Origin: Arachis hypogaea
Taxonomy: Eukaryota > Streptophyta > Magnoliopsida > Fabales > Fabaceae
Length of the DNA stretch: 64,000 nucleotides
Direction: 5' to 3'
Assembly: GCF_003086295.3 (NCBI RefSeq)
Contig: NC_092050.1
Coordinates: 156,432,699-156,496,698 of the forward strand
The position numbers and the translations under genes are program-made. Shown one piece after another: positions 38,835 through 49,633 of this stretch; the stretch's first letter is position 1; every line of letters starts with the position of its first letter. The notes under the pieces were generated by a model that saw only the letters and a program-made list of their open reading frames with translations, made no database searches and was not told the DNA's origin.

Positions 38835-39272
38835 TGTTTGGTTGCTCGGGGTACCGGACGGGCTGGAGGGATGCTCTAGAGAAAAAGATGGGGATCAACT
38901 TGGATTTGAGTCTGTAGGCGAGGCGCGTGATCCGACGATCTTCCGAGCTCTTTGTGAAGTATGGGGGATGCCACCTGTAAGAACATTCCAACGTCCAAGT
39001 CAGAAAGTATACAAGTAGCTATGAGAGTAAAAGTGGTATAGTGACGTACTTTGAGAGAGAGGTAGAGCCCTCCTCATATATACCCTATCAGAGGTGGGTC
39101 TCGCAAAAATAGACCCACCTTCTTTAAAATTTTCCCTCACCAGCTGTTGCATGATAAGCTGGCTCCAAAGAGGAGAGGTGTCCGAGTCGCCGCCCCGACA
39201 GGTTACGCTCGTGCGGGTCGGGTAACTCGTGAGCCGGATCGGCCACTAGTCCAGCTAGGCTGGGCCGTAACA
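38835..39272 (-). mobile_element. Probable solo LTR of an LTR retrotransposon
   Basis: A GC-rich island in AT-rich DNA. On the minus strand it begins TGTTACGGCCCAGCC and could end ...CCCGAGCAACCAAACA, giving TG...CA termini. It has a TATA-type promoter motif in the middle (GGGTATATATGAGGAGG, about 39075-39091) and no coding sequence. Five-base flanks are TATAT and TATTT, only partly alike. No internal retrotransposon genes or second LTR are in the window. The ends are tentative. Confidence 0.55.
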
Positions 39273-40309
39273 TATTTATATATATATATATACATAATTT
39301 AAAAAAAATCAAAGGAATTCATCATACTGAACATTTTTTATATCAGGTCAACTTCATCAATATATATTGTTTTATATCAATAGATAAAAGATGCAAGAGA
39401 GGCACATGGATCGGACACGATGTATACAAATAAGAGCTCACCTATAATTAGGGCTAGAAAATGATTATTATGAGATAAGTCAACTCCAACCTCTGAATTT
39501 AAAATTCTTTTTGTAACGTTGACCTAACTTCACTATAGCTAGTGTTCATATGGTCTATAACGAAATAATAATATTATGCTTAATTAAAAAGTTAAAATCT
39601 TAATTATTGATGCATACAATTAGGGCAAGTAATCACTCACTCAAAAAGATAGCATATAAATAAAATAATATTATTATTTCTAATCACTTGAAGCTCAGCT
39701 AAGTGTTTCATGATTATATCTAATTAAAATAAAATTTTATTATTTTTCCACATCTAAATTAAACATTATTCACACTAATATGATCATATTTATATGATTT
39801 TGTGTGGATGTCTCAAGCAATAGTGTCTCCATTATTATTATTACATCATCTAAATTATTATTGCTCTTTTAACTTCTGGAAGAGAGGTTGCTATGTAGAT
39901 ATTAGAGTAGGTCAAAGTGCCACATTTTCATCGTTATCATCATCACTTCCACTTAGAATAATAATAATTATTATATGTAGATATATATGCATGTAGCATG
40001 TAGTAGTGCTTATTCAATTCCCATTAGCAAAATAAATAAAGCTTGATGACCTCACATAGCATGCATAGCATGGTTTTGACTTTCATAAAGCTAACTTTAA
40101 TTTAACTAGCCACGTCATCATGTAATAATATTTGGTGGTCCACGTGGCAAGCGTGCAAGCATGCCACACAAAAAATCTGATTAGAGAGGTCTCAGGTATG
40201 TAGTAATATTTAGTTATCTTTATTTATATTATTTTGATCATTTTCTTTTCGGTCTTAGTAGTTAGTGCTTTCCAAATTCTAAATTTATTATTATTTTGAT
40301 AATTTTTAT
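39273..40309. other. AT-rich intergenic DNA
   Basis: A short TA repeat lies at about 39276-39292. No gene or transposon ends are recognised. The region 40080-40180 is slightly GC-richer, with CACGTGG-type words but no gene nearby. Confidence 0.4.
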
Positions 40310-40746
40310 TAGGGGTGGCAATGGATAGTATAAAGTAGAGTAGGATAGGGTTTGGAGCTAACCTTAACCCTATTCGCGGGTTGAGATTTTTATATAAACT
40401 TAACCCTACTTTACCCCCTGACCCTATTCGCAGGTATTCGATCTTATCCGCGGGCTATAAAAAAAGATGTAACATTATTATATAACTTAATGATAATTTA
40501 AAATAGAACTGGTTTTTATGTAAAAAGAATATTAAATTATCAATTAATGATCTTCTTTTAATGACTAAAGATCTTTTGTATTTAGTGAGAGTTGGTCGAG
40601 TAGGATTGAGGCACAACCCGCACCCTACTCGACCCGCACGAGAACCCTACCCGTACCCTACTCTATCCGTTGCGGATCGAATTGGCAACCCTACCCAGTC
40701 AAGTAGAGTCGGATTAAATAGAGTAGAGTACATGTTGCTACCCCTA
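40310..40746. mobile_element. hAT-like MITE with TAGGGGTGGCAA ends (437 bp)
   Basis: The left end TAGGGGTGGCAA and, read from the right, TAGGGGTAGCAA are typical hAT termini. Flanks ATTTTTAT (40302-40309) and ATTTTCAT (40747-40754) form an 8-bp duplication with one change. Subterminal sequence repeats GGGTAGGGT/ACCCTACCC-type words. It is non-coding. Confidence 0.85.
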
Positions 40747-41324
40747 ATTTTCATCAATTTATAGTAACGACTTCATCACAACCTGAGTATTTTTTCGTTA
40801 CATTTTTTTATAATTCTAATAATCTTTTAACGTGTGATAATATTAAAGAGATAAAAAAATTATAAATTTATTTTATTTAATATTTATTAATTATTATTAA
40901 AATTAATAAATATTAAATAAAATAAATTTTAACTGTTTTTAATTATTTTTTATTACCAATTATTTTCGTATGATGTGCATATCAAAATCTTGGGGGATAA
41001 TAATTATTTATGATGGAAAAAGAATACATATTGTTTTGTGATAATAGATTTGTACCCTCAAAAGACAAACATACTTTCCCATTTTCAAAGTTTGTATGTT
41101 TGGTGCCTCAAAATGTTAGGTTTGAGTCACCATTATGTATGTGCTTTAATTGCAAATCCAGAAAGCAAAGCATAGTGTAAACATGCACAGGCACCTCCAA
41201 TATAAACATGATTAATTTCAACATCAAAGTGGATATGATATATAGCAATATAGCACTTAGTACTGTTCAACTTTTAATTACTTCTACTACTTTTAAATAA
41301 TATATTTACATATTATTGTAATTA

Positions 41325-41467
41325 GGTAAAAATTCATGTAAAATCGACTTTACGTAAAGTTGATACCTGAGAGCCGTTAGATGAAAATTTAGTTAAATAA
41401 GTCAAATCATTTAACGGCTCTCAAATACCAACTTCACATGAAGTCGACTGTACCTGAGTTTCCACCC
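41325..41467. mobile_element. Hairpin MITE, diverged copy of the 47.0-kb family
   Basis: Arms such as ATCGACTTTACGTAAAGTTGAT and, inverted, CAACTTCACATGAAGTCGACT pair around GAGAGCCGTTAGATG/CATTTAACGGCTCTC. The loop is about 25 bp. The same layout, with higher arm identity, occurs at 47030-47171. Confidence 0.75.
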
Positions 41468-42269
41468 TAAACTTATAAGAATGAGAGTTTGAATTCACTA
41501 CAAAAAATGTATTTTGACCAGACTTTATTTGTTATGTTTGAAAAATATGATTATAAATTACAATAAACATTTTAGATTTACCACTTTATTAGAAAAGATC
41601 ATAATATTTATCACTTTAAATTTCGAAAACTTATAATAAATATTTTTAGAGAAATTACACATTGGAGTTTTAAAATAGTACAATTTTATAGAAGAATTAA
41701 AGTTTTGAAACTTTCATGCATTTCTTAGATTAAAAAATTATTATTTAAAAAGAAACTCCTTAACAAAATTATTTATGCAAGTGGTGTATATCTATGTATG
41801 TGTAAGTGATGTACTTATGTACGAATGAAGAATAAAACAGAAATGATTGTTAGCAGAATCGAATCTCACAAAGTTGAATATGGTTGGCCATTGAATAAAG
41901 AATTCATTGTTTTCCCCTTTAACTAAATACTCTATCTTTTTATTTTTTAACAAATTAAGTGTTATTTTTCAATTTTAAAATTTTATTAATTAAATTTTTT
42001 TACTTATTATATTATTTATTATAAAATAAAAAGAAAATTAGAAATGAAAAATTAATAGAAAAAAATCACATATAATATGAAACATATTTTTATCTTTTTT
42101 TTAGTTTTAAATTAATATTATTTTTTATAAAATTTAATAATGGTCTTAATTACTCTATATACAACTTAAAAAGGAAGACTGTTAATTTCGATAAGAGAGA
42201 GTATGTAACTGTGGTTAAGATTGTAATATAGTAACTTTGCAAGACGTGTTATATACTTATATTTATAAT
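41468..42269. other. AT-rich intergenic DNA
   Basis: No ORF, repeat pair or hairpin that I can support. Confidence 0.4.
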
Positions 42270-42741
42270 CTATGATGCATAGACACTGACACGGACACGG
42301 GACACGTCGACACGCGAATTTTAAAATCTTATATGACACGGGAACACGCATACATATAAAATATAAAATATTTTTTAGATAAATCGTAATGATATTTTGA
42401 TATTTTATTGATATTAAAATATAAATTAAAATTTTTAATTATTTTTAATGTCTTATTTTAATTATATCAAGTATTTAAAATATTTTTTATTTTAATAAAT
42501 AATAATATATACTATATCTAAATTTATTTTAAAAATATATGTTAAGAATAAGACAGAACACGCTGACACGTGATGGTATTTAGGTGTGTTTAGATGTGTC
42601 CGGAGATAAATTTTTTATTTTTTATCAAGACACAATTGGACACAACAGACACGCATGTCGGACGAATGTCGGTGAGTGTCGTATCCAAAATGTGTCTGAC
42701 ACGTAAATACGGCAACTCAAGGAAGTGTCCGTGCTTCATAG
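42270..42741. mobile_element. CTATGA-family MITE, copy B (472 bp)
   Basis: It starts CTATGATGCATAGACAC; read from the right, the end is CTATGAAGCACGGACAC. An exact 8-bp duplication TTTATAAT flanks it (42262-42269 and 42742-42749). Internally it matches copy A (2965-3427) along its whole length, for example GATAAATCGTAATGATATTT and TATGTTAAGAATAAGAC. Same orientation as copy A. Confidence 0.9.
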
Positions 42742-42943
42742 TTTATAATTGATTTATACTTTGGAGTAAGCAAGAAAATTTTTCTCCTATGATGTTATGT
42801 GTATATCTCAAATTAATTATTAATATAGAATATATATTAAAATATTAAATATATATTAAATATGAGTTAAATTATATAAGTATTATATATAAATAAATTA
42901 TAATTAATTTGATAATTAATTTTTTTTGCATACATAATATTTT

Positions 42944-43484
42944 GGATAAAATTATTGTGATTTTTAACGTTTGGATTAAATTTTAATTTGGTCTTTAATG
43001 TTTTAAAGGTCTTATTTTAGTCTCAAAAAATTTTAACGAGGTTAATATTATTCCACTATTAAGTTTGACATAAACAATTAACATAATGAAGATGCAATAA
43101 TGTTTAATTTTAGTATATAAGTAAAATTAGTCCTCTTATAACTACCATTATAAATAATTTTGCATAAATTTTAGAGTGTTGATAATTGATTGCTAAGATT
43201 TGAGGCTTATACAAAAAGGGGAATAAAAAAAAAATATTACAAGAAGATTTTAATTATATTTTTTAATATGTACAAAAATAAAAAGATATGACTTAATTAA
43301 AAATGTTGTTAACGTTCACGTGCGTTATTCATTCCATTAATTTATTATATATCAAATTTAAAGATGGACAATAATATTAAATTTGTTTAAAATTTTTTGG
43401 ACTAAAATAAAATATTTTAAATATTAGGGACCAAATTAAAATTGATCTCAAATATTAGGAGATTAAAATAATATTTTATTAATC
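42944..43484. mobile_element. MITE-like element (541 bp) with 9-bp duplication
   Basis: The word TAATATTTT flanks it at 42935-42943 and 43485-43493. The ends are imperfect inverted repeats: the left carries ATTTTAATTTGGTCTTTAAT and the right, read in reverse, ATTTTAATTTGGTCCCTAAT about 60 bp from each end. The outermost bases pair poorly, so it is old or the ends are slightly misplaced. Confidence 0.6.
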
Positions 43485-43493
43485 TAATATTTT

Positions 43494-44367
43494 TATATGA
43501 TTTTTTTTTTCTCATTCTTAACGTGCCATGCATTAAATATAATGTAGTTATGAACTTATGATTTTGTCTTGTTGGGTTAATATGATAAAATGTATGTAAT
43601 TGGTGGGTACTTGGGTAATTAAATCGGTTGAGTAGAATCTATATAATCTTCTTAGATTTGGCAAAATAAGTGATGGTACATTGTACAATTACAATAAGAC
43701 AAATTTATGAAATCCATCTTCTTTGACCTTCAAAACACTGAATTACATTTCCTTATTATTTTTACTGATTGTGTAAATCAGTTTAGGAGTTTGAATTAAT
43801 TAATTATCGATCCTTTTCAACCACGTGTGCTTGTTGTTGCAATAACAAGATTGAGAGAGGCTTCTTTTACCAAAATTCTCTTGAATTAGTTAACACTTCT
43901 ATTGACCTAGGATTTAGCAAATTTTATTTTCTTTCATGTTCTTTCGTTGCATATCCCTATGCTTAAGGCCACGAGTCACCTACAAGAGAAGAACCCTAAT
44001 ATATTTACATATGCAATAATTGTGCATGCATTTCATGATGATAATAATAAGAGTTTAATTTTAATGTATTTACAGTATAAAATATACAGTTATATAATTA
44101 TAGTTAATTTTTTAAATAATTATTTACGTGATTAATATATAAAAAAAATTATTTTTATTAATATAATGTTATGTGATTAAATGTATATATATAAAAATTA
44201 AATTTTAATAATAATGTACATATTTTTCGTAATTTCATGTAAAAGCCTCACATTATATGAATTTACTTTCGAAAGAAATTTATAAGTAAACATACACCAT
44301 AAATAGACTTGCCACTTTGTTTATAAAAATGTTATATTATATAAAATAAATTAGTTATTAAATTAAT
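43494..44367. other. AT-rich intergenic DNA
   Basis: No gene or repeat with clear ends. Confidence 0.4.
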
Positions 44368-44671
44368 GTTTAATTACTCTACTGGTCTCTATAGTTTCGC
44401 AAAATTTTCAATTAGATCCTTATACTTTTTTTTCTTTTAATTGAGTCCTTCTACCAAATTTTTTTCAATTGGGTCCCTACACTTTTTTTCCTTTTATTTA
44501 GGTCCCTATACTAGTTCTTTTTTTTTTAGTTGGGTCGCTATAAAATTAAGCCAATTACTACTAAGAGGGACTTAATTAAAAAAAATTGGTGTAGGGACCC
44601 AATTTAAAAAAAAGTATAGGGACCTAATTGAAATTTTCATAGAACTATAGGAACTAAGAGAGTAATTAAAC
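44368..44671. mobile_element. GTTTAATTACTCT-family MITE, copy 1 (304 bp)
   Basis: It begins GTTTAATTACTCTACTGGTC and ends AGAGTAATTAAAC. Throughout both arms the words AATTGGGTCCCTACAC and GTGTAGGGACCCAATT-like forms pair, so the whole element can fold. A second copy in the opposite orientation lies at 46218-46533. No clear target duplication is seen. Confidence 0.8.
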
Positions 44672-45212
44672 TATTAAAAAAATAAAAAAAAGTGAATTTA
44701 GTTTTATATACTTTAATTATATATTATTATATTAATAAATATAATTAATTTTTAAATTTATTATTTAAAACATTATCTAAACTCATAAATCTAACTAAAT
44801 AATCATATAAAATTTTTTATACTATTATCTAAAAGATTTTGTTTAAAGAAATAAAGGTTTCAATACTTTTATTTAAAAAATTTTATCCTAGGTAACCTTA
44901 ACACAAGAAAATCTCAACAAAAGGTAATTTCCTTTTAAAGTTTTAAGAAGCATCCAATGGAAGGGGGGCAATGAAGGATTCATATGTTGAGTTGTCGGAA
45001 AATGAATAGCCATCCATGATCCCATCCTACATTGATATCTGTGTTTTTTTCTTTTTCTTTTTTTTTTCAAAAAAATAAAAAACAATTTTGATGACTTGAT
45101 GCAATGCAAACTCCCTGATCCCTCCCTCTTTTGTTTTTTGTTTTTTGTTTTTTTTTTCAATTTTTATTTTGCATTGCTGAATATAATAAATTTAAAATCT
45201 TCTCTCTATCTT
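44672..45212. other. AT-rich spacer between MITE copy 1 and SINE
   Basis: Contains T-rich runs near 45046-45068 and 45128-45160. The Lys-rich minus-strand frame at 44888-45160 reflects these runs and is not a gene. Confidence 0.45.
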
Positions 45213-45403
45213 TTTTTTTTGTTTCCACTTTCTACGGTATCCCCCAACCCGACAGGTCAAAAACTAATCCGTCGCGGATCTGAACTCCATTAAAGGGTCT
45301 GCCGCTGGCCAATGGATTGTTGCATACATAAAGCGAAATTCAAACCCCCGACACTTATTTAAACGGACGAATGAGCTGACCACTCGACCAACCCAAGTTG
45401 GTT
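45213..45403 (-). mobile_element. tRNA-derived SINE (minus strand)
   Basis: Read on the minus strand it starts near AACTTGGGTTGGTCGAGTGG. TGGTCGAGTGGTCAG is an A box and GGGTTTGAATTTC a B box, followed by a body with CCATTGGCCAGCGGCAGACC and a poly-A tail (the T run at 45211-45220 on plus). Flanks TTCTCTCTATCTT (45200-45212) and TTCTTTCTATCTT (45404-45416) form a target duplication with one mismatch. It resembles a SINE family I remember as frequent in peanut-group genomes. Confidence 0.88.
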
Positions 45404-45857
45404 TTCTTTCTATCTTATTCTTATGGTTCAAGTAATAAGACAGCCTCTGCCTCTTCTACTATTATTGTGTCCATTTTCTCTCCCTTTTTCACACCACATG
45501 CCCCATTTTGTACACATCAGTACAAATTAAATTATAACATGCTATTCAGATATGTATTTAATTAATAATTATCAATTATCATCGACATCTCACCCCTTTT
45601 TTAAGAGAAAAAAAAATTGTGGACAGTGGAATGATTGTGCTTGCTCTACAGTCCCTCCGGTTTATCCTGAATTTACATAGAGGAAACAATTGCATTTAAA
45701 ATTTAATTTCCTATATATAATCTTATTATCACGAACAAGATATCTTCTCTGTTCTCTCTTAATTAATTTTTTTTAAATTAAAAAATGATGGATACACAAA
45801 GTTAATGCATTATTTTTAGATTTAAAAATAATTAAATAATCAAATTACATGTACACT
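45404..45857. other. Intergenic spacer between SINE and large hairpin
   Basis: Mixed composition; no gene or clear repeat. Confidence 0.4.
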
Positions 45858-46098
45858 AAAATTAAGAATTTTTTATTTTAATAAATAAATTAATTATAAT
45901 AATTATTAAAAAAATAATTTAAAAAATATTTACCAAAATAAATATTTCTCTCTTATCTCGTTTACATTATAAATGAGATAAGAGAGAATGTAAACGAGAT
46001 AAGAGAAAAATATTTATTTTGGTAAATATTTTTTAAATTATTTATTTCAGTAATTATTATGATTAATTTATTTATTAAAATAAAAAATTCTCAAAATT
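45858..46098. repeat. Large near-perfect palindrome (about 240 bp)
   Basis: The left arm from AAGAATTTTTTATTTTAATA pairs with the right arm ending TATTAAAATAAAAAATTCTC almost without gaps. The centre has a second, nested hairpin: CTCTCTTATCTCGTTTACAT, a short TATAAATGAGATAAGAGAG stretch and ATGTAAACGAGATAAGAG. A transcript would fold into one long stem. It is probably a MITE; ends and target duplication are not clear in the AT-rich flanks. Confidence 0.85.
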
Positions 46099-46217
46099 AA
46101 TTTCAATAAATTATTATATATTTATGTATAAATATATATTATTTCATTTCATATATTTTTATTATATTTTATATTCTAATATATATTTTATAAAAATTAT
46201 GCGAGTAATTAATTTAA

Positions 46218-46533
46218 GGTTTAATTACTCTGTTAGTCCTTATAGTTTCGTGAAATTTTCAATTAGGTCCCTATACTTTTTTTCTTTTTAATTGGGTCCC
46301 TACACCAAATTTTTTTTTTCAATTAAGTCCCTCTTAGTAGTAATTGGCTTAATTTTATAGGGACCCAACTAAAACAAAAAGAATTGATATAGGGACCTAA
46401 ATAAAAGGAAAAAAAGTGTAGGGACCCAATTAAAAAAAATTTTGGTAGAAGGACTCAATTAAAAGAAAAAAAAAAGTATAGGGATCTAATTGAAAATTTT
46501 GCGAAACTATAGGGATCAGGAGAGTAATTAACC
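46218..46533. mobile_element. GTTTAATTACTCT-family MITE, copy 2 (316 bp, inverted)
   Basis: Starts GGTTTAATTACTCTGTTAG, ends AGAGTAATTAACC. Internal marker words (TTAGTAGTAATTGGCTTAAT) show it is the reverse complement of copy 1 at 44368-44671. The two copies enclose about 1.5 kb holding the SINE and the 240-bp palindrome. Confidence 0.82.
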
Positions 46534-47029
46534 TTTTTTATACTATAATAAACATTTTAACAAGTGTTTTAAAGACATATATTTCATGTTAATATTAGTT
46601 TGGTAAATATCTTAAGATAAATATATTGAGACAACATAATAGAAGCAAAGTTAATTATATCTATATTTGTTTTATTGGTTTTAGTTTTTTATTAGTAAGA
46701 ATCAGACAAATTTTCTTTTAAGATAAATATATTTTGTCTATTTTTATATTCCCCAAATAAACTTAAGTTTTAATATATAATCTTTATATTTCTAGCCTAT
46801 AAAGTTACTAGTACCACATAGATATGACCTAAATAACGTTTGTTAAAAATGTTTGGCAATCTTGTTAATTAAACTACTTTTTGAATTCTAAATATCTAAT
46901 TTTGAGAATAACTCTTAATCTCTTATTAATCTTTGTTGAACAATTTTGACCTCTTAAACTAACTTATTTGAGTAATGTTACATGTGCCATCAACCGGTTT
47001 TGGCTTTAATTAATTAATTAATTAATTAA
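46534..47029. other. AT-rich intergenic DNA
   Basis: No supportable feature; TTAATTAA repeats near 47010-47028 border the next element. Confidence 0.4.
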
Positions 47030-47171
47030 GGTGGAAACTCAGATGCAGTCGACTTTACGTGAAGTTGATAGTTGAGAGCCGTTAGATGATTTGACTGATT
47101 TGACTAATTTTTCATCTAACGACTCTCAACTATCAACTTCACGTGAAGTCGACTGCACCTGAGTTTCCAGC
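47030..47171. mobile_element. Near-perfect hairpin MITE (about 142 bp)
   Basis: The left arm GTGGAAACTCAGATGCAGTC GACTTTACGTGAAGTTGATA pairs with the right arm ending ACTTCACGTGAAGTCGACTG and CACCTGAGTTTCCA. The arms are about 55-60 bp with few mismatches and a loop of about 25 bp. It sits inside a TTAATTAA-type repeat, with similar ATTAATTAATTAATTA on both sides. Relatives lie at 41325-41467 and, as a relic, at 4782-4820. Confidence 0.85.
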
Positions 47172-47424
47172 ATTAATTAATTAATTACCCTCCGAACATA
47201 ATTACCGAGATCTCCAAAACCACATTAAAAATGGAATTCAAGATATATAGAATAAAAAATTAATGTGTTTGGATCATTTTGCACCAACCTGGCCAACACA
47301 TTCTTCATGCCACTAACACCATGTGACCAAGTGGATAGTGATGATTTTTCCTTTTCTTTATTTTTCCACCACCAAAATTCTGCACTGTGTCTATGTCTCT
47401 ATGTAATGTGAAATGTGAAATGTG

Positions 47425-47426
<2 letters not shown>

Positions 47427-47493
<67 letters not shown>
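47427..47493. repeat. (AT)n microsatellite, about 33 units
   Basis: Perfect AT run of about 67 bp. It produces Ile-Tyr repeat frames on both strands that are artefacts. Confidence 0.95.
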
Positions 47494-47498
<5 letters not shown>

Positions 47499-48554
47499 CT
47501 GTCCATGTTCTTAATCTTAGGGTAATTGTTTTTATGATGCCAACCCTCTCTGCATTTCACAACAACTACTACTAGTGTTTGTTTCAAGTCAAATTTGATC
47601 AAATATCCACACAAAGCACTATGAACACTTCTTTTCTGACAAATGATGTTACTTGTGTTTGCCACATAGATTTGTTTCTTTCATGTTTAAATCACATACA
47701 CTGTTTTTAAACTCAGAACCGTTCCAAACCATCACAAACTCACTTTTGTAACATGTCATGTTATGTTTTACCTTCTACGCCAAATTAAGTGCTCAGGGAT
47801 TAATTTAAATAATGGATTCAACAATAGGAATGTTTGAGCACTCATTTTGTTTATATAACTCACATGAGATCAATTTTTATATCTAATTTAGTAATATCAG
47901 AGTTTGTACTAACTAATTATACAAAATTAAAGAATACCAATAACACATTTTTTTAGTCTAGTAATACAAAAATTGCTGGTCAATGGAATAATTGATGAAG
48001 TCCTCTGAATTTTTTAGCCACAAAATTGAGTATTCCATGCTCAATTATAACTAGCTAAGAGAAAAAAATAATTAGGAGACCAAATTCATCGTCTTAATTT
48101 TTTTTTTGAATTTTTTATCTTTTTAATGTTTTTTAAAAAATAACATATATATATAAATTTGTATGTATTTAAATATTAAAAAAATAATTAAAAATAAATT
48201 AAGATTCTCAATTATTATTCTACTAAAAAATAGTCTCAAGTTTTCTTCTCCATTTTCTTTTTAATAATTTGGTATGCTTGCATGCATGTGAGTGAGTGAG
48301 AGGGAGATGACATTCTTAAATTAATTAAGGTAGTTAATCACATGACAAACAAATCCATGAGAATATAAAAAAAGTTTTGCTATCTTGTATTTTAAGCACA
48401 CATTTTAAGATTATAAATTTAAAAATTATAAAAAATACAAAAAAAAATTAAATTTTTAATATATTTGTTTGTTTTTATTAAAAAAAATAAGATTTTTCAC
48501 TACTAGTAATCTTATATATGATATGTGTAAAAGATACATGTTAACTAAATCAGC

Positions 48555-48585
<31 letters not shown>

Positions 48586-48648
48586 ACAATAAGTAGTCCT
48601 TTTTATAGTTAAAAAATATAATGACGATTCACATAAAAATAATTTTAT
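47494..48648. other. Intergenic DNA
   Basis: No gene found. A poly-A tract lies at about 48555-48579. Confidence 0.4.
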
Positions 48649-49007
48649 GGGTAAAATATATTTTTTATACCCGAAGTTTCACAAAAGTTTTAAAAATATT
48701 CCTAAATTTTATTTTGTTTTAATTTTGTTTCAAAAAATTTCGATTTGCATCAAATATACCCTCAGAGGCTAAATTTTCAAAAGATTTAATACCAATATAA
48801 CAATAATGCATGAAAATTATACTTAATTTGTTTGTGTTGAGGGATTGTTCTTATAAAATTGTTGTTGAATCGATCTTAAATATTTTGAAAAATTAGCTAT
48901 ATTTGATGCAAATCGAAAACTTCTGGGTCAAAATTAAAACAAAATAAAACTTAGGGATATTTTTAAAACTTTTATCAAACTTTAAGGACAAAAAATATAC
49001 TTTACCC
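48649..49007. mobile_element. MITE (359 bp) with exact 9-bp duplication
   Basis: Ends GGGTAAAATATATTTTTTAT and, read from the right, GGGTAAAGTATATTTTTTGT. TAATTTTAT flanks it exactly at 48640-48648 and 49008-49016. Inner words CGATTTGCATCAAATATACC and ATATTTGATGCAAATCG also pair. The 9-bp duplication fits a Mutator-like transposase. Confidence 0.9.
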
Positions 49008-49439
49008 TAATTTTATATAAAGATAATAACTAAAAATTATTAAATAATTTAATATATTTAATTAAATTATTTAAAATAACATACATTAATATTTTAAACA
49101 TCATAACTATCATTTTACTTGCAAATATCTTTCACATGATTAATTAGCTAACAAGAAAAATGTGTTCATATAAATACACATCCAAGACCAAAACACAATA
49201 GAAAAAGGTCCCTTTTTACCAACTAAGAAATCAATAATACAAAAAGGAGCAAAATACATGAACCAAGTGCATTGAAATCTAAATCCACCAGAGCTTAAAA
49301 GCAAAGAGAGGGGTTTTCAATCTTCATGATTAGTGAAGCTTCTTCTTCTTCTTAACTAAAAATGACACCATAACCAACACTATAATCAAAGTGCATGCAT
49401 GTGGGATTGTGGGGCCCAATTAAGTCTAACCCTCCAAAC

Positions 49440-49447
49440 TTTAAATA
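49440..49447 (+). promoter_or_regulatory. TATA-like box of the DUF668 gene
   Basis: TTTAAATA lies 187-194 bp before the ATG at 49634 and is followed by CT-rich sequence suitable for a start site near 49470. Inferred from position and motif only. Confidence 0.35.
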
Positions 49448-49535
49448 CTCTCAATCTCACTCACCTCTTCACCCATCAAACCCTTTCTCTATCAGAATTA
49501 AAACACTTCAACTATTTTAACCTTTTTCTTAGTTC

Positions 49536-49571
49536 ATGCATTTTCACAAACACATGGTGCTCGCACCTTAG
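49536..49571 (+). CDS. Short upstream ORF (11 codons) in the DUF668 leader
   Basis: ATG at 49536 reads MHFHKHMVLAP and stops at 49569-49571, 62 bp before the main ATG. If transcription starts near 49470 this is the first AUG in the mRNA and could lower translation of the main frame. It could equally be a chance ORF. Confidence 0.3.
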   Translation: MHFHKHMVLAP

Positions 49572-49633
49572 CTTGCAACTAAACAACGATCTACTCTTCA
49601 TCCTTCGAACCAAAACCGAAACTTTCTTTCACC

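Noticed and set aside
40561..40764. 67-aa frame with Pro/Arg/Tyr-rich repeats
   Set aside because: Lies across the right end of the hAT-like MITE and reflects its ACCCTACCC subterminal repeats.
45365..45403. Possible tRNA gene on minus
   Set aside because: Head of a SINE; the 3' half of a tRNA is missing and a SINE body with A-tail follows.
47305..47665. Ile-Tyr repeat reading frames on both strands
   Set aside because: They are translations of the (AT)n microsatellite; no start context, splice sites or similarity.
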